NCBI RefSeq assembly: GCF_040545335.1
Contig: NZ_JBEPLU010000001.1
Span: 1,116,001-1,180,000 of the forward strand
Length of the DNA stretch: 64,000 bases
Reading direction: 5' to 3'
DNA from: Phenylobacterium koreense
Lineage (GTDB): Bacteria > Pseudomonadota > Alphaproteobacteria > Caulobacterales > Caulobacteraceae
The notes under the pieces were generated by a model, which was given only the letters and a program-made list of their open reading frames with translations, did no database searches and was not told where the DNA came from. Positions 1-7,404 of the stretch are shown one piece after another (within the stretch, counting starts at the first letter, position 1; each line of letters starts with the position of its first letter). The position numbers and the translations under genes are program-made.

Positions 1-7
1 AAGGTCG

Positions 8-709
8 TCACTTGCCTGCCTTTGCCTGCCTGTCGGGCCGGGTGCGATGGAACCAGCACGCCTCGCCGGACGCATCCAGCGCGGACGCCTGATCCTGATG
101 GGGTGGGAGGAGCACATCGTCGCCCGGCCGCCAGCCCTCGGGCGTCACCACGTTGTCGCTGTCGACCCGTTGCAGAGCGGCGATCACGCGCAGAAGTTCG
201 TCCACCGATCTCCCGATGGTGGCCGGATAGCAGAGCTTGGCGCGCACGACGCCGTCCGGATCGATGAAGAAGGTCGCGCGCAGCGTCGCGGCGTCCGGCG
301 CGTCCTCGGCCAGCATTCCGTAGGCTCGGCCGATGACCATCGACGGGTCTTCGACGATCGGGAAGCTGACGGTCACGCCGAAGTGCTCATGGATCGCCCG
401 TATCCAGCCCAGGTGGGCGTAGAGGCTGTCGACCGAGATCGCGACCAGTTCACAATTGAGCGCCTTGAACCGGTCGCTCGCCCGCGACAGGGCGACGAAC
501 TCGCTCGTGCAGACTGGCGTGAAATCCGCAGGATGCGAAAACAGCAGCACCCAGCGGCCGCGATAGTCCGACAGGCTCATCTCGCCCATCGTGGTGCGCG
601 CCTGGAAATTGGGGGCGACGTCGCCGATCTGGACCGTCCCCGGCCGCGATGGCGCGTCGTCGTCTGCACTGGGGTTCAAAATCCCACTCCCGTAACGGAT
701 TGAATCCAT
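8..709 (-). CDS. Peroxiredoxin (Prx6/AhpC-TSA type) with an extra C-terminal cysteine
   Basis: A 233-aa thiol peroxidase that would reduce H2O2 and organic or sulfur peroxides in the cytoplasm. The peroxidatic cysteine is C67 in PADFTPVCTSEF, the Prx6-type active site; a second conserved cysteine lies in ALNCEL (C86). The tail carries C218 (EACWF), where the paralogue at 1417-2067 has none. In some Prx6-like enzymes a C-terminal cysteine acts as resolving residue, so this copy may use thioredoxin as reductant (inference). The ATG at 709 is 62 nt from the divergent trxC start, so the two genes probably share a control region. Family assignment is firm; the physiological substrate is not known from sequence. 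Confidence 0.93.
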   Translation of the reverse strand: MDSIRYGSGILNPSADDDAPSRPGTVQIGDVAPNFQARTTMGEMSLSDYRGRWVLLFSHPADFTPVCTSEFVALSRASDRFKALNCELVAISVDSLYAHLGWIRAIHEHFGVTVSFPIVEDPSMVIGRAYGMLAEDAPDAATLRATFFIDPDGVVRAKLCYPATIGRSVDELLRVIAALQRVDSDNVVTPEGWRPGDDVLLPPHQDQASALDASGEACWFHRTRPDRQAKAGK

Positions 710-771
710 CTTTTACACGGTTACATCATACGGGTAAACGATCAGCCGAATTCGCCCTGGAGGACGCCCTC

Positions 772-1215
772 ATGCCCGACCCCGTACTGGTGACGTGCCC
801 GGCCTGCGCGAGCATCAACCGCATCCCCGAGGCCAAGCTCGACGCCGCACCGAAATGCGGCCGGTGCAAAGCCCCGCTGTTCCAGGGCCAGCCCATCGAG
901 GTCGACGAGGCCGCGTTCAATCGCCACATCAATCGCGGCAGCCTGCCCGTCATTGTGGATTTCTGGGCGAACTGGTGCGGGCCGTGCCGCGCCATGGCTC
1001 CCGCGTTCAAGAGCGCGGCCGCGGAGCTGGAGCCGCACGTCCGCCTTCTGAAGGTCGACACCGAAGCAGAGCCGCGCCTGGCCGGGCGATTGGCCATACG
1101 CTCCATCCCCACCCTCATAGCCTTCAGGAACGGGAACGAGATCGCCCGAGTCGCCGGCGCCATGGACCGCACGCATCTCATGGCATGGGTAAGGCAGGTC
1201 CTATCGGCCGCCTGA
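772..1215 (+). CDS. trxC: Thioredoxin 2 (zinc-ribbon thioredoxin TrxC)
   Basis: A 147-aa cytoplasmic disulfide reductase. An N-terminal zinc ribbon (CPAC at 9-12, CGRC at 29-32) precedes a thioredoxin fold with the WCGPC active site at 68-72 and the cis-proline motif SIPT. The ATG at 772 was chosen over an upstream in-frame ATG (649) because it starts exactly at the zinc ribbon and has GGAGG about 8 nt upstream; the longer reading would overlap the divergent peroxiredoxin. TrxC proteins in other bacteria respond to oxidative stress. Its place between two peroxiredoxin genes suggests it recycles one of them, most likely the divergent one that has an additional tail cysteine. Confidence 0.95.
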   Translation: MPDPVLVTCPACASINRIPEAKLDAAPKCGRCKAPLFQGQPIEVDEAAFNRHINRGSLPVIVDFWANWCGPCRAMAPAFKSAAAELEPHVRLLKVDTEAEPRLAGRLAIRSIPTLIAFRNGNEIARVAGAMDRTHLMAWVRQVLSAA

Positions 1216-1352
1216 GCGACGCCCCATCGCTTAGTTTCAGAAATTGAACGCAGCGGAGCGTCCAGAGACGCCTCCGCCGATCGCCGCCCGCGCAATATGC
1301 ACAAGGGTTTCCAGGCCCATTGAAAAATCCGATCCTGAGCATCAATTAAATT

Positions 1353-1377
1353 ATATTCACATGATTAAATGAAATAT
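1353..1377. promoter_or_regulatory. AT-rich imperfect inverted repeat upstream of the prx-pdo-tauE genes
   Basis: The 1216-1416 gap is markedly AT-rich compared with its surroundings. It contains a near-palindrome with arms ATATTCA and TGAAATAT around a short core, about 40 nt upstream of the GTG start at 1417. The placement suits an operator or promoter. AT-rich dyads are used by BigR/SqrR-type ArsR regulators of persulfide-oxidation genes in other alphaproteobacteria. No such regulator gene is in the window, so that link is an inference. Confidence 0.35.
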
Positions 1378-1416
1378 GTATCTCATAGCTATGCACCATA
1401 GCCGCAGGAGATCACG

Positions 1417-2067
1417 GTGACAGACCAAACCGACATCCGCCCCTCGATGCCGCGCATCAACGAGCCGGCGCCGGCCTTCAAGGCGAGGACCACCCACGGC
1501 GAGCGCTCGCTCGACGACTACCGGGGCAAGTGGCTGGTCCTCTTCTCCCACCCCGCGGACTTCACTCCGGTCTGCACGACCGAGTTCATGGGCTTCGCGA
1601 AAGCGGCCGACCGCTTCCAGGCGCTCAATTGCGAGCTGCTGGGCCTCTCCATCGACTCCGTGCATTCGCACATCGCCTGGATGCGCAGCATCGAGGAGAA
1701 GTTCGGGGTCGAGATCCCGTTCCCAATCATCGACGACCTGTCGATGAACGTCGCCAAGGCGTTCGGGATGATCCACCCCGGCGCGTCCGACACCTCGGCC
1801 GTGCGGGCGACCTTCCTGATCGATCCGGACGGGATCGTCCGGGCGATGGTCTACTACCCGATGTCGAACGGCCGCTCGGTCGAAGAATTCATCCGCCTGC
1901 TCACCGCGCTCCAGACGTCCGATGCGAACAAGGTGGCGACGCCGGAGAACTGGCGGCCCGGCGAGCCGGTGATCGTGCCGCCGCCCGCCACCGCAGAGGC
2001 GGCCAAGGCCCGCGCCAACGAGGGCTACGACTACACCGACTGGTACTTCAGCAAGAAGACGCTCTGA
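1417..2067 (+). CDS. 1-Cys peroxiredoxin (Prx6 type)
   Basis: A 216-aa peroxidase. The peroxidatic C53 lies in PADFTPVCTTEF, and C72 in ALNCEL matches the paralogue at 8-709. It has the Prx6-type C-terminal arm (ENWRPGEPV) but no tail cysteine: it ends DWYFSKKTL, so it looks like a true 1-Cys enzyme. The start is GTG with GCAGGAG 6 nt upstream. It is the first of three same-strand genes (prx, persulfide dioxygenase-like, TauE) with gaps of 68 and 4 nt, likely an operon. That suggests a role against oxidants generated during sulfide or persulfide stress (inference). Confidence 0.93.
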   Translation: MTDQTDIRPSMPRINEPAPAFKARTTHGERSLDDYRGKWLVLFSHPADFTPVCTTEFMGFAKAADRFQALNCELLGLSIDSVHSHIAWMRSIEEKFGVEIPFPIIDDLSMNVAKAFGMIHPGASDTSAVRATFLIDPDGIVRAMVYYPMSNGRSVEEFIRLLTALQTSDANKVATPENWRPGEPVIVPPPATAEAAKARANEGYDYTDWYFSKKTL

Positions 2068-2135
2068 GCCGGTCGGCCGGCTTCGCGGGCCCGTCGCGCG
2101 AAGCCGGCGCCCGCTCGTCAGGAAAGGACAGGACC

Positions 2136-3056
2136 ATGACCGACCCGCACATCGGTGAAGCCGCCCGGATCATCGCGGCCGCGAGCAAGGCGCGGCCCGC
2201 GGTCATCCGCAGCTTCTTCGACGAGGACACCTTCACCGTCACCCACGTCATCTCCGATCCGGCCACCGGCAAGGCCGCGATCATCGACAGCGTGCTCGAC
2301 TTCGACCCGGCGTCGGGGCGCACCTCCTATGCGTCCGCCGACAAGGTGATCGCCTATGTCGAGAACGAGGGCCTGGAGGTCGAATGGCTGCTCGAAACCC
2401 ACGCCCACGCCGACCACCTCTCCGCCGCGCCCTACCTCCAGGAAAAGCTGGGCGGCAGGCTCGCCATCGGCCGTCACATCCTCACCGTCCAGCAGGTCTT
2501 CGGAAAGATCTTCAACGAAGGCACGCGTTTCCCCCGCGACGGGTCGCAGTTCGACCGCCTGTTCGATGACGGCGACCGCTTCAGGGTCGGCTCGATCGAA
2601 GCGATCGCGCTGCACGTCCCCGGCCACACCCCGGCCGACATGACCTATGTGATCGGCGCCGCCGCGTTCATCGGCGACACGCTGTTCATGCCCGACTACG
2701 GGACCGCCCGCGCCGATTTCCCCGGCGGCGACGCACGCACGCTCTACCGCTCCATCCGGCGCCTGCTGTCGCTGCCGGACCGGACCAGCCTTCATCTCTG
2801 CCACGACTACAAGGCCCCGGGCCGCGACACCTACGCCTGGGAGACGACGGTCGGCGAGGAGCGCGAGCACAATGTCCATGTCCACGCCGGGGTGAGCGAG
2901 GACCAGTTCGTCGCCATGCGCCAGGCGCGCGATGCGACGCTCGGCATGCCACGGCTGATCCTGCCGTCCATTCAGGTCAACATGCGCGGCGGCCGCCTGC
3001 CGGAGCCGGAAGACAACGGCGCGAGCTACCTGAAGCTGCCGGTCAACAGGCTCTGA
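2136..3056 (+). CDS. Persulfide dioxygenase-like metallo-beta-lactamase fold protein (ETHE1/Blh type)
   Basis: A 306-aa MBL-fold protein. The metal motif THAHADH is at 88-94; further ligand regions are HVPGHTPADM and GDTLFMPDYGTARADFPGG. The last stretch is typical of bacterial ETHE1/Blh persulfide dioxygenases, which oxidise glutathione persulfide to sulfite with O2 at mononuclear iron. Unlike the long Blh form it has no N-terminal DUF442 phosphatase/rhodanese-like domain. The ATG at 2136 has GGAAAGGACAGGA upstream; a longer open frame reaches back into prx but reads there as an out-of-frame shadow. The sulfite product would be exported by the TauE protein encoded 4 nt downstream. Confidence 0.88.
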   Translation: MTDPHIGEAARIIAAASKARPAVIRSFFDEDTFTVTHVISDPATGKAAIIDSVLDFDPASGRTSYASADKVIAYVENEGLEVEWLLETHAHADHLSAAPYLQEKLGGRLAIGRHILTVQQVFGKIFNEGTRFPRDGSQFDRLFDDGDRFRVGSIEAIALHVPGHTPADMTYVIGAAAFIGDTLFMPDYGTARADFPGGDARTLYRSIRRLLSLPDRTSLHLCHDYKAPGRDTYAWETTVGEEREHNVHVHAGVSEDQFVAMRQARDATLGMPRLILPSIQVNMRGGRLPEPEDNGASYLKLPVNRL

Positions 3057-3060
3057 CGCC

Positions 3061-3849
3061 ATGACGCTGGAGCCCGTCCAATATCTGCTCGGCGCGGGAT
3101 CGGGTTCGCTCGTCGGCTTTACGCTGGGCCTGGTCGGCGGCGGCGGGTCGATCCTCGCCGTTCCCCTCATGGTGTATCTCGTGGGCGTCGCCTCGCCGCA
3201 CGTCGCGATCGGCACCAGCGCGCTTGCGGTCGCCGTCAACGCCGGAGCCAACCTCATGCCGCATGCCCGCCAAGGCGCCGTCAAATGGCGTTGCGCAGGC
3301 ATGTTCGCCGCCGCCGGCGTCGCGGGCGCCTATGCCGGATCGATGCTCGGCAAGGCGTTCGACGGCCAGAAGCTGCTGTTCCTCTTCGCGCTGCTGATGA
3401 TCGCCGTCGGCGCGCTGATGCTGAAGACGCGCGGCGATCCGGGCGACCCCGACGCCCAGTGCCGCCGGGAGAACGCGCCGAAGGTGCTCGGCTATGGCGC
3501 CGCGACCGGGCTGTTCTCAGGCTTCTTCGGCATTGGCGGCGGCTTCCTGATCGTGCCCGGCCTCATGGCCTCGACCGGGATGCCGATGCGCAACGCCATC
3601 GGCTCGTCTCTGGTCGCCGTCGCCGCCTTCGGGCTCACGGCCGCGCTCAACTATGCGGTTTCAGGTCTGGTCGATTGGCTGCTCGCGGCCGTATTCATCG
3701 GCGGCGGGGTGGTCGGGGGCCTGGTCGGCGCAGCGCTCTCGAAGCGGCTGTCCGCCCACAAGGGCGCGCTCAACACCATCTTCGCCCTCCTGATCTTCGC
3801 GGTCGCCGCCTACATGCTGTGGCGCAGCGCAGCGGCGATCTGGAGCTGA
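3061..3849 (+). CDS. TauE/SafE family sulfite/anion exporter
   Basis: A 262-aa inner-membrane protein with about eight hydrophobic segments in two halves, each opening with a glycine-rich motif (FTLGLVGGGGSILAVPL near the N terminus; GFFGIGGGFLIVPGL near residue 155). That duplicated motif is the TauE/SafE signature. Family members export sulfite, sulfoacetate or related anions. The gene starts 4 nt after the persulfide dioxygenase-like gene, so translation is probably coupled, and sulfite export is the natural reading of the pair. Substrate is inferred from context only. Confidence 0.88.
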   Translation: MTLEPVQYLLGAGSGSLVGFTLGLVGGGGSILAVPLMVYLVGVASPHVAIGTSALAVAVNAGANLMPHARQGAVKWRCAGMFAAAGVAGAYAGSMLGKAFDGQKLLFLFALLMIAVGALMLKTRGDPGDPDAQCRRENAPKVLGYGAATGLFSGFFGIGGGFLIVPGLMASTGMPMRNAIGSSLVAVAAFGLTAALNYAVSGLVDWLLAAVFIGGGVVGGLVGAALSKRLSAHKGALNTIFALLIFAVAAYMLWRSAAAIWS

Positions 3850-3914
3850 CGCCTCCTCATCGCCCTTCACTCGTGCAAGCTTGCAACATGACGGCCCCGG
3901 AATGGAGATAGCTG

Positions 3915-4523
3915 ATGTGGGATCAAAGATACTCGGGGGCGGACTATGTGTTCGGCGTCGAACCCAACCGCTTCCTGACCTCCTGCGGTCATCTTCTTGA
4001 ACCGGGGCAGACCGCGCTCGCCGTCGCCGACGGCGAGGGGCGAAACAGCGTGTGGCTCGCCTCGCAAGGCCTGAGCGTAACGGCCTTTGACGCCTCGAAC
4101 GCCGGTCTGAGCAAGGCCCGCCAGCTTGCCGCCGAGAAGCGCGTGGCGGTCGACCATCGGCTGTCGCAGATCGAAGACTGGGAATGGCGGGCCGAATGCT
4201 TCGACGTCGTCGTGGCCATCTTCATCCAGTTCGCCGCCCCCGAACTCCGATCGGTGATTTTCGAGGGCATGAAGCGCACGCTGAAGCCCGGCGGCCTTAT
4301 CCTGATGGAGGGCTACAGGCCCGAACAGATCGCCTACGCCACCGGCGGACCGAGGCAGCGCGAACAACTCTATACGCGAGGCCTGCTGGAAGAGGCCTTC
4401 GCTGATTTCGAGATTCTCCAACTTGCCGAGCACGACAGCGAACTGCACGAAGGCCAAGGCCATTCGGGCATGTCCGCCTTGATCGACCTCGTCGCCAGAA
4501 AGCCGCCCGCTCCGGACGCGTAA
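3915..4523 (+). CDS. Small class I SAM-dependent methyltransferase (TehB/TPMT-like)
   Basis: A 202-aa Rossmann methyltransferase. It opens WDQRYSGADYVFG, typical of small TehB/thiopurine-methyltransferase-like enzymes. Motif I is degenerate (ALAVADGEGRNSVWLA rather than GxGxG), an acidic strand end follows in VTAFDAS, and the post-I region is FDVVVAIFIQF. TehB-type enzymes methylate chalcogen anions or thiols; the true acceptor here cannot be read. It lies 65 nt after the TauE gene on the same strand, with GGAGAT before the ATG, so it may join the sulfur cluster as a thiol or sulfide methyltransferase (inference). Confidence 0.8.
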   Translation: MWDQRYSGADYVFGVEPNRFLTSCGHLLEPGQTALAVADGEGRNSVWLASQGLSVTAFDASNAGLSKARQLAAEKRVAVDHRLSQIEDWEWRAECFDVVVAIFIQFAAPELRSVIFEGMKRTLKPGGLILMEGYRPEQIAYATGGPRQREQLYTRGLLEEAFADFEILQLAEHDSELHEGQGHSGMSALIDLVARKPPAPDA

Positions 4524-4626
4524 TGCGCATGACGAGATGCGCGCCTCGCGGGTGAAGCGCGCATCGGTCCCGTCAGCCACGGCGGCCAGGCTGGAGACGC
4601 GTTCGCGCCTGGCTATGCGATCCGCC

Positions 4627-4642
4627 AACGCTTAAAAGCGTT
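4627..4642. repeat. Perfect 7-bp inverted repeat (AACGCTT-AA-AAGCGTT)
   Basis: The arms AACGCTT and AAGCGTT flank a 2-nt spacer, about 100 nt after the methyltransferase stop codon. There is no T-run on the plus strand after it (AAAAATC follows), so it is a weak terminator at best. It could equally be an operator or a processing hairpin. Confidence 0.4.
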
Positions 4643-4732
4643 AAAAATCAAGACCTTAGAAAACACATTCCCCACTAGTTTCCCCCACTAGTCGGGGCAT
4701 GTTTTTGCGCCCTGTGGCGCCGACATCACGGC

Positions 4733-4834
4733 TCACTTGGCCATGTCAGTGATGAACTGGTCGTGGTCGGCGGCCGCCTTCTGGCGTTCGGCGTCCCGCT
4801 CCTGGATGCGCTGCACCACCGAGCGCAGTCGCAT
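4733..4834 (-). pseudogene. Possible 33-aa minus-strand reading frame or gene remnant
   Basis: A short frame starting ATG with GGGGGAC about 8 nt upstream. It encodes a charged, helix-like peptide beginning MRLRSVVQRIQERDAERQ and ending ITDMAK. The amphipathic, coiled-coil-like composition differs from the random frames around it. I do not recognise a family. It may be the C-terminal fragment of a lost gene, a small protein, or chance. Confidence 0.15.
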
Positions 4835-5047
4835 CGTCCCCCCGGCTGCTTTCGATCAGAGTCTAGGGAGACCCAGGCGAACCCGCCGCGGAAACCCATC
4901 GCCGCTGCTCCGCCCAAGACGACGGCATGGCGATTTGCACCGATGCATCCAGTTGCCAAAAGGCGAGAGGTGCAAAGTGAGCAGCGCGCGCGCCCTCATA
5001 GCGAGGCTTCAGGATTGTGACGGAGCCGATGCCAACCGAGTCCTTGG

Positions 5048-5500
5048 CTAAGGACGCTCTCCATCTGGAACTGCGAGCAGACGACGGAAGCGACGCCGCA
5101 TTAGGACAGTTGCGAGCGTCGCGCCAACAAGCAAAACAGTAGAAAGCGCAGCGACGGCGGGGCGAGCTTCACCAAAGCTGCTGCGCAACCAACTGGATGC
5201 AAGTCCCGCCAAGATCGAGCCGCAGAGGCAGAGCGAGACAAACCCGCCCCAGTTTCTTATCGATTGTAGGCGCTCAGCGACCTCGGGTGAAAGATTAGGG
5301 GGGACAAATTTTTCGAGACTTACGGACGAGGGATCGGACGCCAAAAAGGAGACCATGCCCGCCACGCAGGTAACGTTTGCGATTAGCGTTGGTACGCCGG
5401 GGGGCGCCCAGATTATTCCAAGAACGCCGAAGAAAAGGAGCACGGCCGCCACGCTGCTTCGCCAACCTGGTTTCGTCGACCTGTCTTTAATCGCAGTCAT
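5048..5500 (-). CDS. Hypothetical small membrane protein, about four transmembrane segments
   Basis: 150 aa from the ATG at 5500, which has GGAG 8 nt upstream; an in-frame GTG at 5530 would add ten residues without an obvious ribosome site. There are two N-terminal hydrophobic segments (SVAAVLLFFGVLGIIWAPP and VPTLIANVTCVAGMVSFLA), a polar loop with SPEVAERLQSIRNWGG, then two more (SLCLCGSILAGLASSWL and AVAALSTVLLVGATLATVL), and an arginine-rich tail. No family recognised. It lies in the sparsely coding 4.5-7 kb stretch, and its codon use looks less GC-biased than that of its neighbours. Confidence 0.55.
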   Translation of the reverse strand: MTAIKDRSTKPGWRSSVAAVLLFFGVLGIIWAPPGVPTLIANVTCVAGMVSFLASDPSSVSLEKFVPPNLSPEVAERLQSIRNWGGFVSLCLCGSILAGLASSWLRSSFGEARPAVAALSTVLLVGATLATVLMRRRFRRLLAVPDGERP

Positions 5501-5650
5501 CGGTCCGCTCCGCAGCGTCTCAAATCTCACCGCTCAATTGAGCGCTGATGTCCTCCGCGATTCTCTTAACAGGACTGGCAATGGTAGCACGCATCGCCCG
5601 TAAGCGGCGCGCACCAGTGATGGAGGAACAGCCCAGATGACGCCGCCGAC

Positions 5651-5953
5651 CTAACAAGTAGACGACGACGCCGTGCGTGAGCGGCGCTTGCAGACGCCGT
5701 CGTCGACGCGTCGGCCTGCGTCGGGACTTCCACTGCCTGCTTCAACGCCCGGGATCGCGCCGGAATGGACAATACACTGCGCTTCTCGCACGTCGTCCTC
5801 AGTGGCCTCGACGCGCGGATTTAGCCAGGGCCGGGACAGATCTCCGACACCTATTGTCGTTGGCGGGGCGCCGGCCTCAGCGAGTTCCTGAAGGCGCATG
5901 CATGCGACGAGGCTTAGTTCGCGCTCGATCGCGCCCTGGTTTGCTTCAGCCAT
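5651..5953 (-). CDS. Uncertain hypothetical protein, possibly degenerate
   Basis: A 100-aa frame from an ATG at 5953 with GGGAG about 8 nt upstream. The first 50 residues (MAEANQGAIERELSLVACM, then LQELAEAGAPPTTIGVGDL) look like real protein. The C-terminal half becomes rich in Arg, Ser and Thr and ends SRTASSSTC, which looks like an out-of-frame tail. A frameshifted remnant is therefore as likely as an intact gene. No family recognised, and there are no operon partners. Confidence 0.3.
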   Translation of the reverse strand: MAEANQGAIERELSLVACMRLQELAEAGAPPTTIGVGDLSRPWLNPRVEATEDDVREAQCIVHSGAIPGVEAGSGSPDAGRRVDDGVCKRRSRTASSSTC

Positions 5954-6277
5954 GGTCTGGCTCCCATCGAGGATGGAACCTGACACCTAACACCGCCGAG
6001 AAGTCGTCTCCATCCGCCTTCGAGCAAATTTAAGTGATTGTTTTTACATTGTTTTTGGAGACCATTTCGCGTTTGACTGCCTCCACCGCCATTCAGTCTG
6101 AGAATTCGTCTCTCTTCCGGCGTGAGACGCGCAAGTCGCGGATAACGCGGCGGTATTTCTGCTCTCCATGCAACCGATCGGTCAGCCATACCGGCGAGCG
6201 ACGCGATGACCATTCAAGCCGCCCAAATGTTCCATTTTTGTTCTTGACCAGCCCGGAAAGCGCTATAGCCTCTTTGG

Positions 6278-6745
6278 ATGAGCCAATTGATCGACACCTT
6301 TTCGTTCCCGACGGGTGAAAACCTCGACTACGAAAGTGAGGAGGAACTCCGCGAGCTTGACGTGCTGCGAGCGGAGGCTTGGCGCTATCTGCATACATAC
6401 AGCTGGGACCCGCCGATTGCGGATCTCGTTCTCGCTTTTGGCGTCGCCCCCGTCATCGCTCTCTTTCTCGCACGGCGTCAGCCTGGCGCGAGACCGGAAG
6501 ACGCCGAGCGTTGGGTTGTCGTTGGCGACCTGCCGTCGATGCACTTCGAAACGGACGACACGCCGACGCCGGCTCTCGCCCTGCGGCTGTACTGCGCCAT
6601 CGCGCAGGATTGGGCGGACAATGTTCTCGCGGGCCGCGACCTTTCGGAGAGCTACCCGATTCCGGTCGCTCCGACCCGTGAACTGGCCGAGAACCTTCTG
6701 GGCCGCGTCGATTTCATTCGGACGAGGCTTATTCCTCTGGCGTAG
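6278..6745 (+). CDS. Hypothetical acidic protein of 155 aa
   Basis: A soluble, acidic protein without signal peptide. It opens MSQLIDTFSFPTGENLDYES and has a helical middle (DPPIADLVLAFGVAPVIALF) and a conserved-looking stretch WVVVGDLPSMHFETDD. Such compact acidic proteins are often conserved hypotheticals or immunity-type proteins, but I cannot name a family. It is preceded by about 290 nt of AT-rich non-coding DNA and has no partner gene within 200 nt. The ribosome-binding site before the ATG at 6278 is poor. Coding is supported by coherent composition through the whole frame. Confidence 0.6.
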   Translation: MSQLIDTFSFPTGENLDYESEEELRELDVLRAEAWRYLHTYSWDPPIADLVLAFGVAPVIALFLARRQPGARPEDAERWVVVGDLPSMHFETDDTPTPALALRLYCAIAQDWADNVLAGRDLSESYPIPVAPTRELAENLLGRVDFIRTRLIPLA

Positions 6746-6914
6746 AAGGATGGCTCGGGGACAACTTGTCCGCCGACTGCCCCCCACCGCCATTCATTCC
6801 CCGAAAACATGAGCGCTTCCAGAAGCTCTTTATCGAGCAGCGAACGGAACGTTGCCCGGTCTGATTATTGTCAAGGTCACCGGACGGGCGCAGCCTAACC
6901 CTTGGATACCGGTC

Positions 6915-6931
6915 CGAACCGCCGCGGTTCG
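6915..6931. promoter_or_regulatory. Inverted repeat upstream of the hibernation factor gene
   Basis: A perfect 7-bp dyad, CGAACCG-CCG-CGGTTCG, is centred about 55 nt before the ATG at 6978. It could be an operator or a 5' leader hairpin. Apart from it, 6746-6977 has no gene that I can support. Confidence 0.35.
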
Positions 6932-6977
6932 TTGCGGGGTCGGGCCGGCCATCGCTCAGAGGAGGCTTGGTCGTTCC

Positions 6978-7334
6978 ATGCAAGTTCGGGTCACTGGCAA
7001 ACAGGTTGATGTCGGCGCCGCTTTCCGGGAAAGGGCCGCGGATGAACTGTCGGCCTGCGTCGGCAAGCATTTCGAGCGCGGCGGCCGCGCCGACGTGGTG
7101 CTGGGCCGGGAAGGCCACGCCTTCAAGGTCGACTGCGAGGTCACGCTGACCTCGGGCCAGCAACTGACCTCGCACGGGACCGGGGAGGACGCGCACCAGG
7201 CGCTGGACGCGGCGGTCACCAGGATGGAGCAGCAGGTCCGCCGCCTCACGGAGCGGCTGAAGGATCACCACCCGCAGGCGCTCGCCAAGCAGCGGGAGCA
7301 TGCCGCCCGCTTCGTCGCGCAGCCCACGGATTAG
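6978..7334 (+). CDS. Ribosome hibernation promoting factor, short form (HPF/RaiA family)
   Basis: A 118-aa protein opening MQVRVTGKQVDVGAAFRERA, the beta-alpha start of the HPF/RaiA ribosome-binding domain, with the second repeat HAFKVDCEVTL and DAHQALDAAVTRMEQQVRRL. Such proteins bind the 30S decoding region in stationary phase. The start at 6978 is set by GGAGG 12 nt upstream and by the domain boundary. Most alphaproteobacterial HPFs are long forms with a C-terminal dimerisation domain; this one stops after the first domain, so it is a short paralogue or a trimmed copy. It is not next to rpoN or ptsN, the usual neighbours. Confidence 0.85.
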   Translation: MQVRVTGKQVDVGAAFRERAADELSACVGKHFERGGRADVVLGREGHAFKVDCEVTLTSGQQLTSHGTGEDAHQALDAAVTRMEQQVRRLTERLKDHHPQALAKQREHAARFVAQPTD

Positions 7335-7404
7335 GCCGGGGGTGAAGTTCCGCGCAGAGGCTGAGATGGCGTCGTCCCGGGCGCCACCCCGGGACTGACG
7401 TCCG

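Larger units (their letters stand above)
4524..5047. other. Intergenic stretch without a convincing gene
   Basis: About 520 nt between the methyltransferase and a minus-strand membrane protein. It holds an inverted repeat (4627-4642), two near-identical direct copies of TTCCCC(C)ACTAGT at about 4668-4692, the second running into CGGGG to form a small hairpin, and a 34-codon minus-strand frame (4733-4834) that could be a remnant. Open frames on both strands here lack plausible protein character. It reads as degraded or foreign DNA at the edge of the cluster. Confidence 0.4.

Noticed and set aside
3061..4523. Tellurite-resistance operon reading of the TehB-like methyltransferase
   Set aside because: No TehA or other ter gene is present; the sulfur context fits better.
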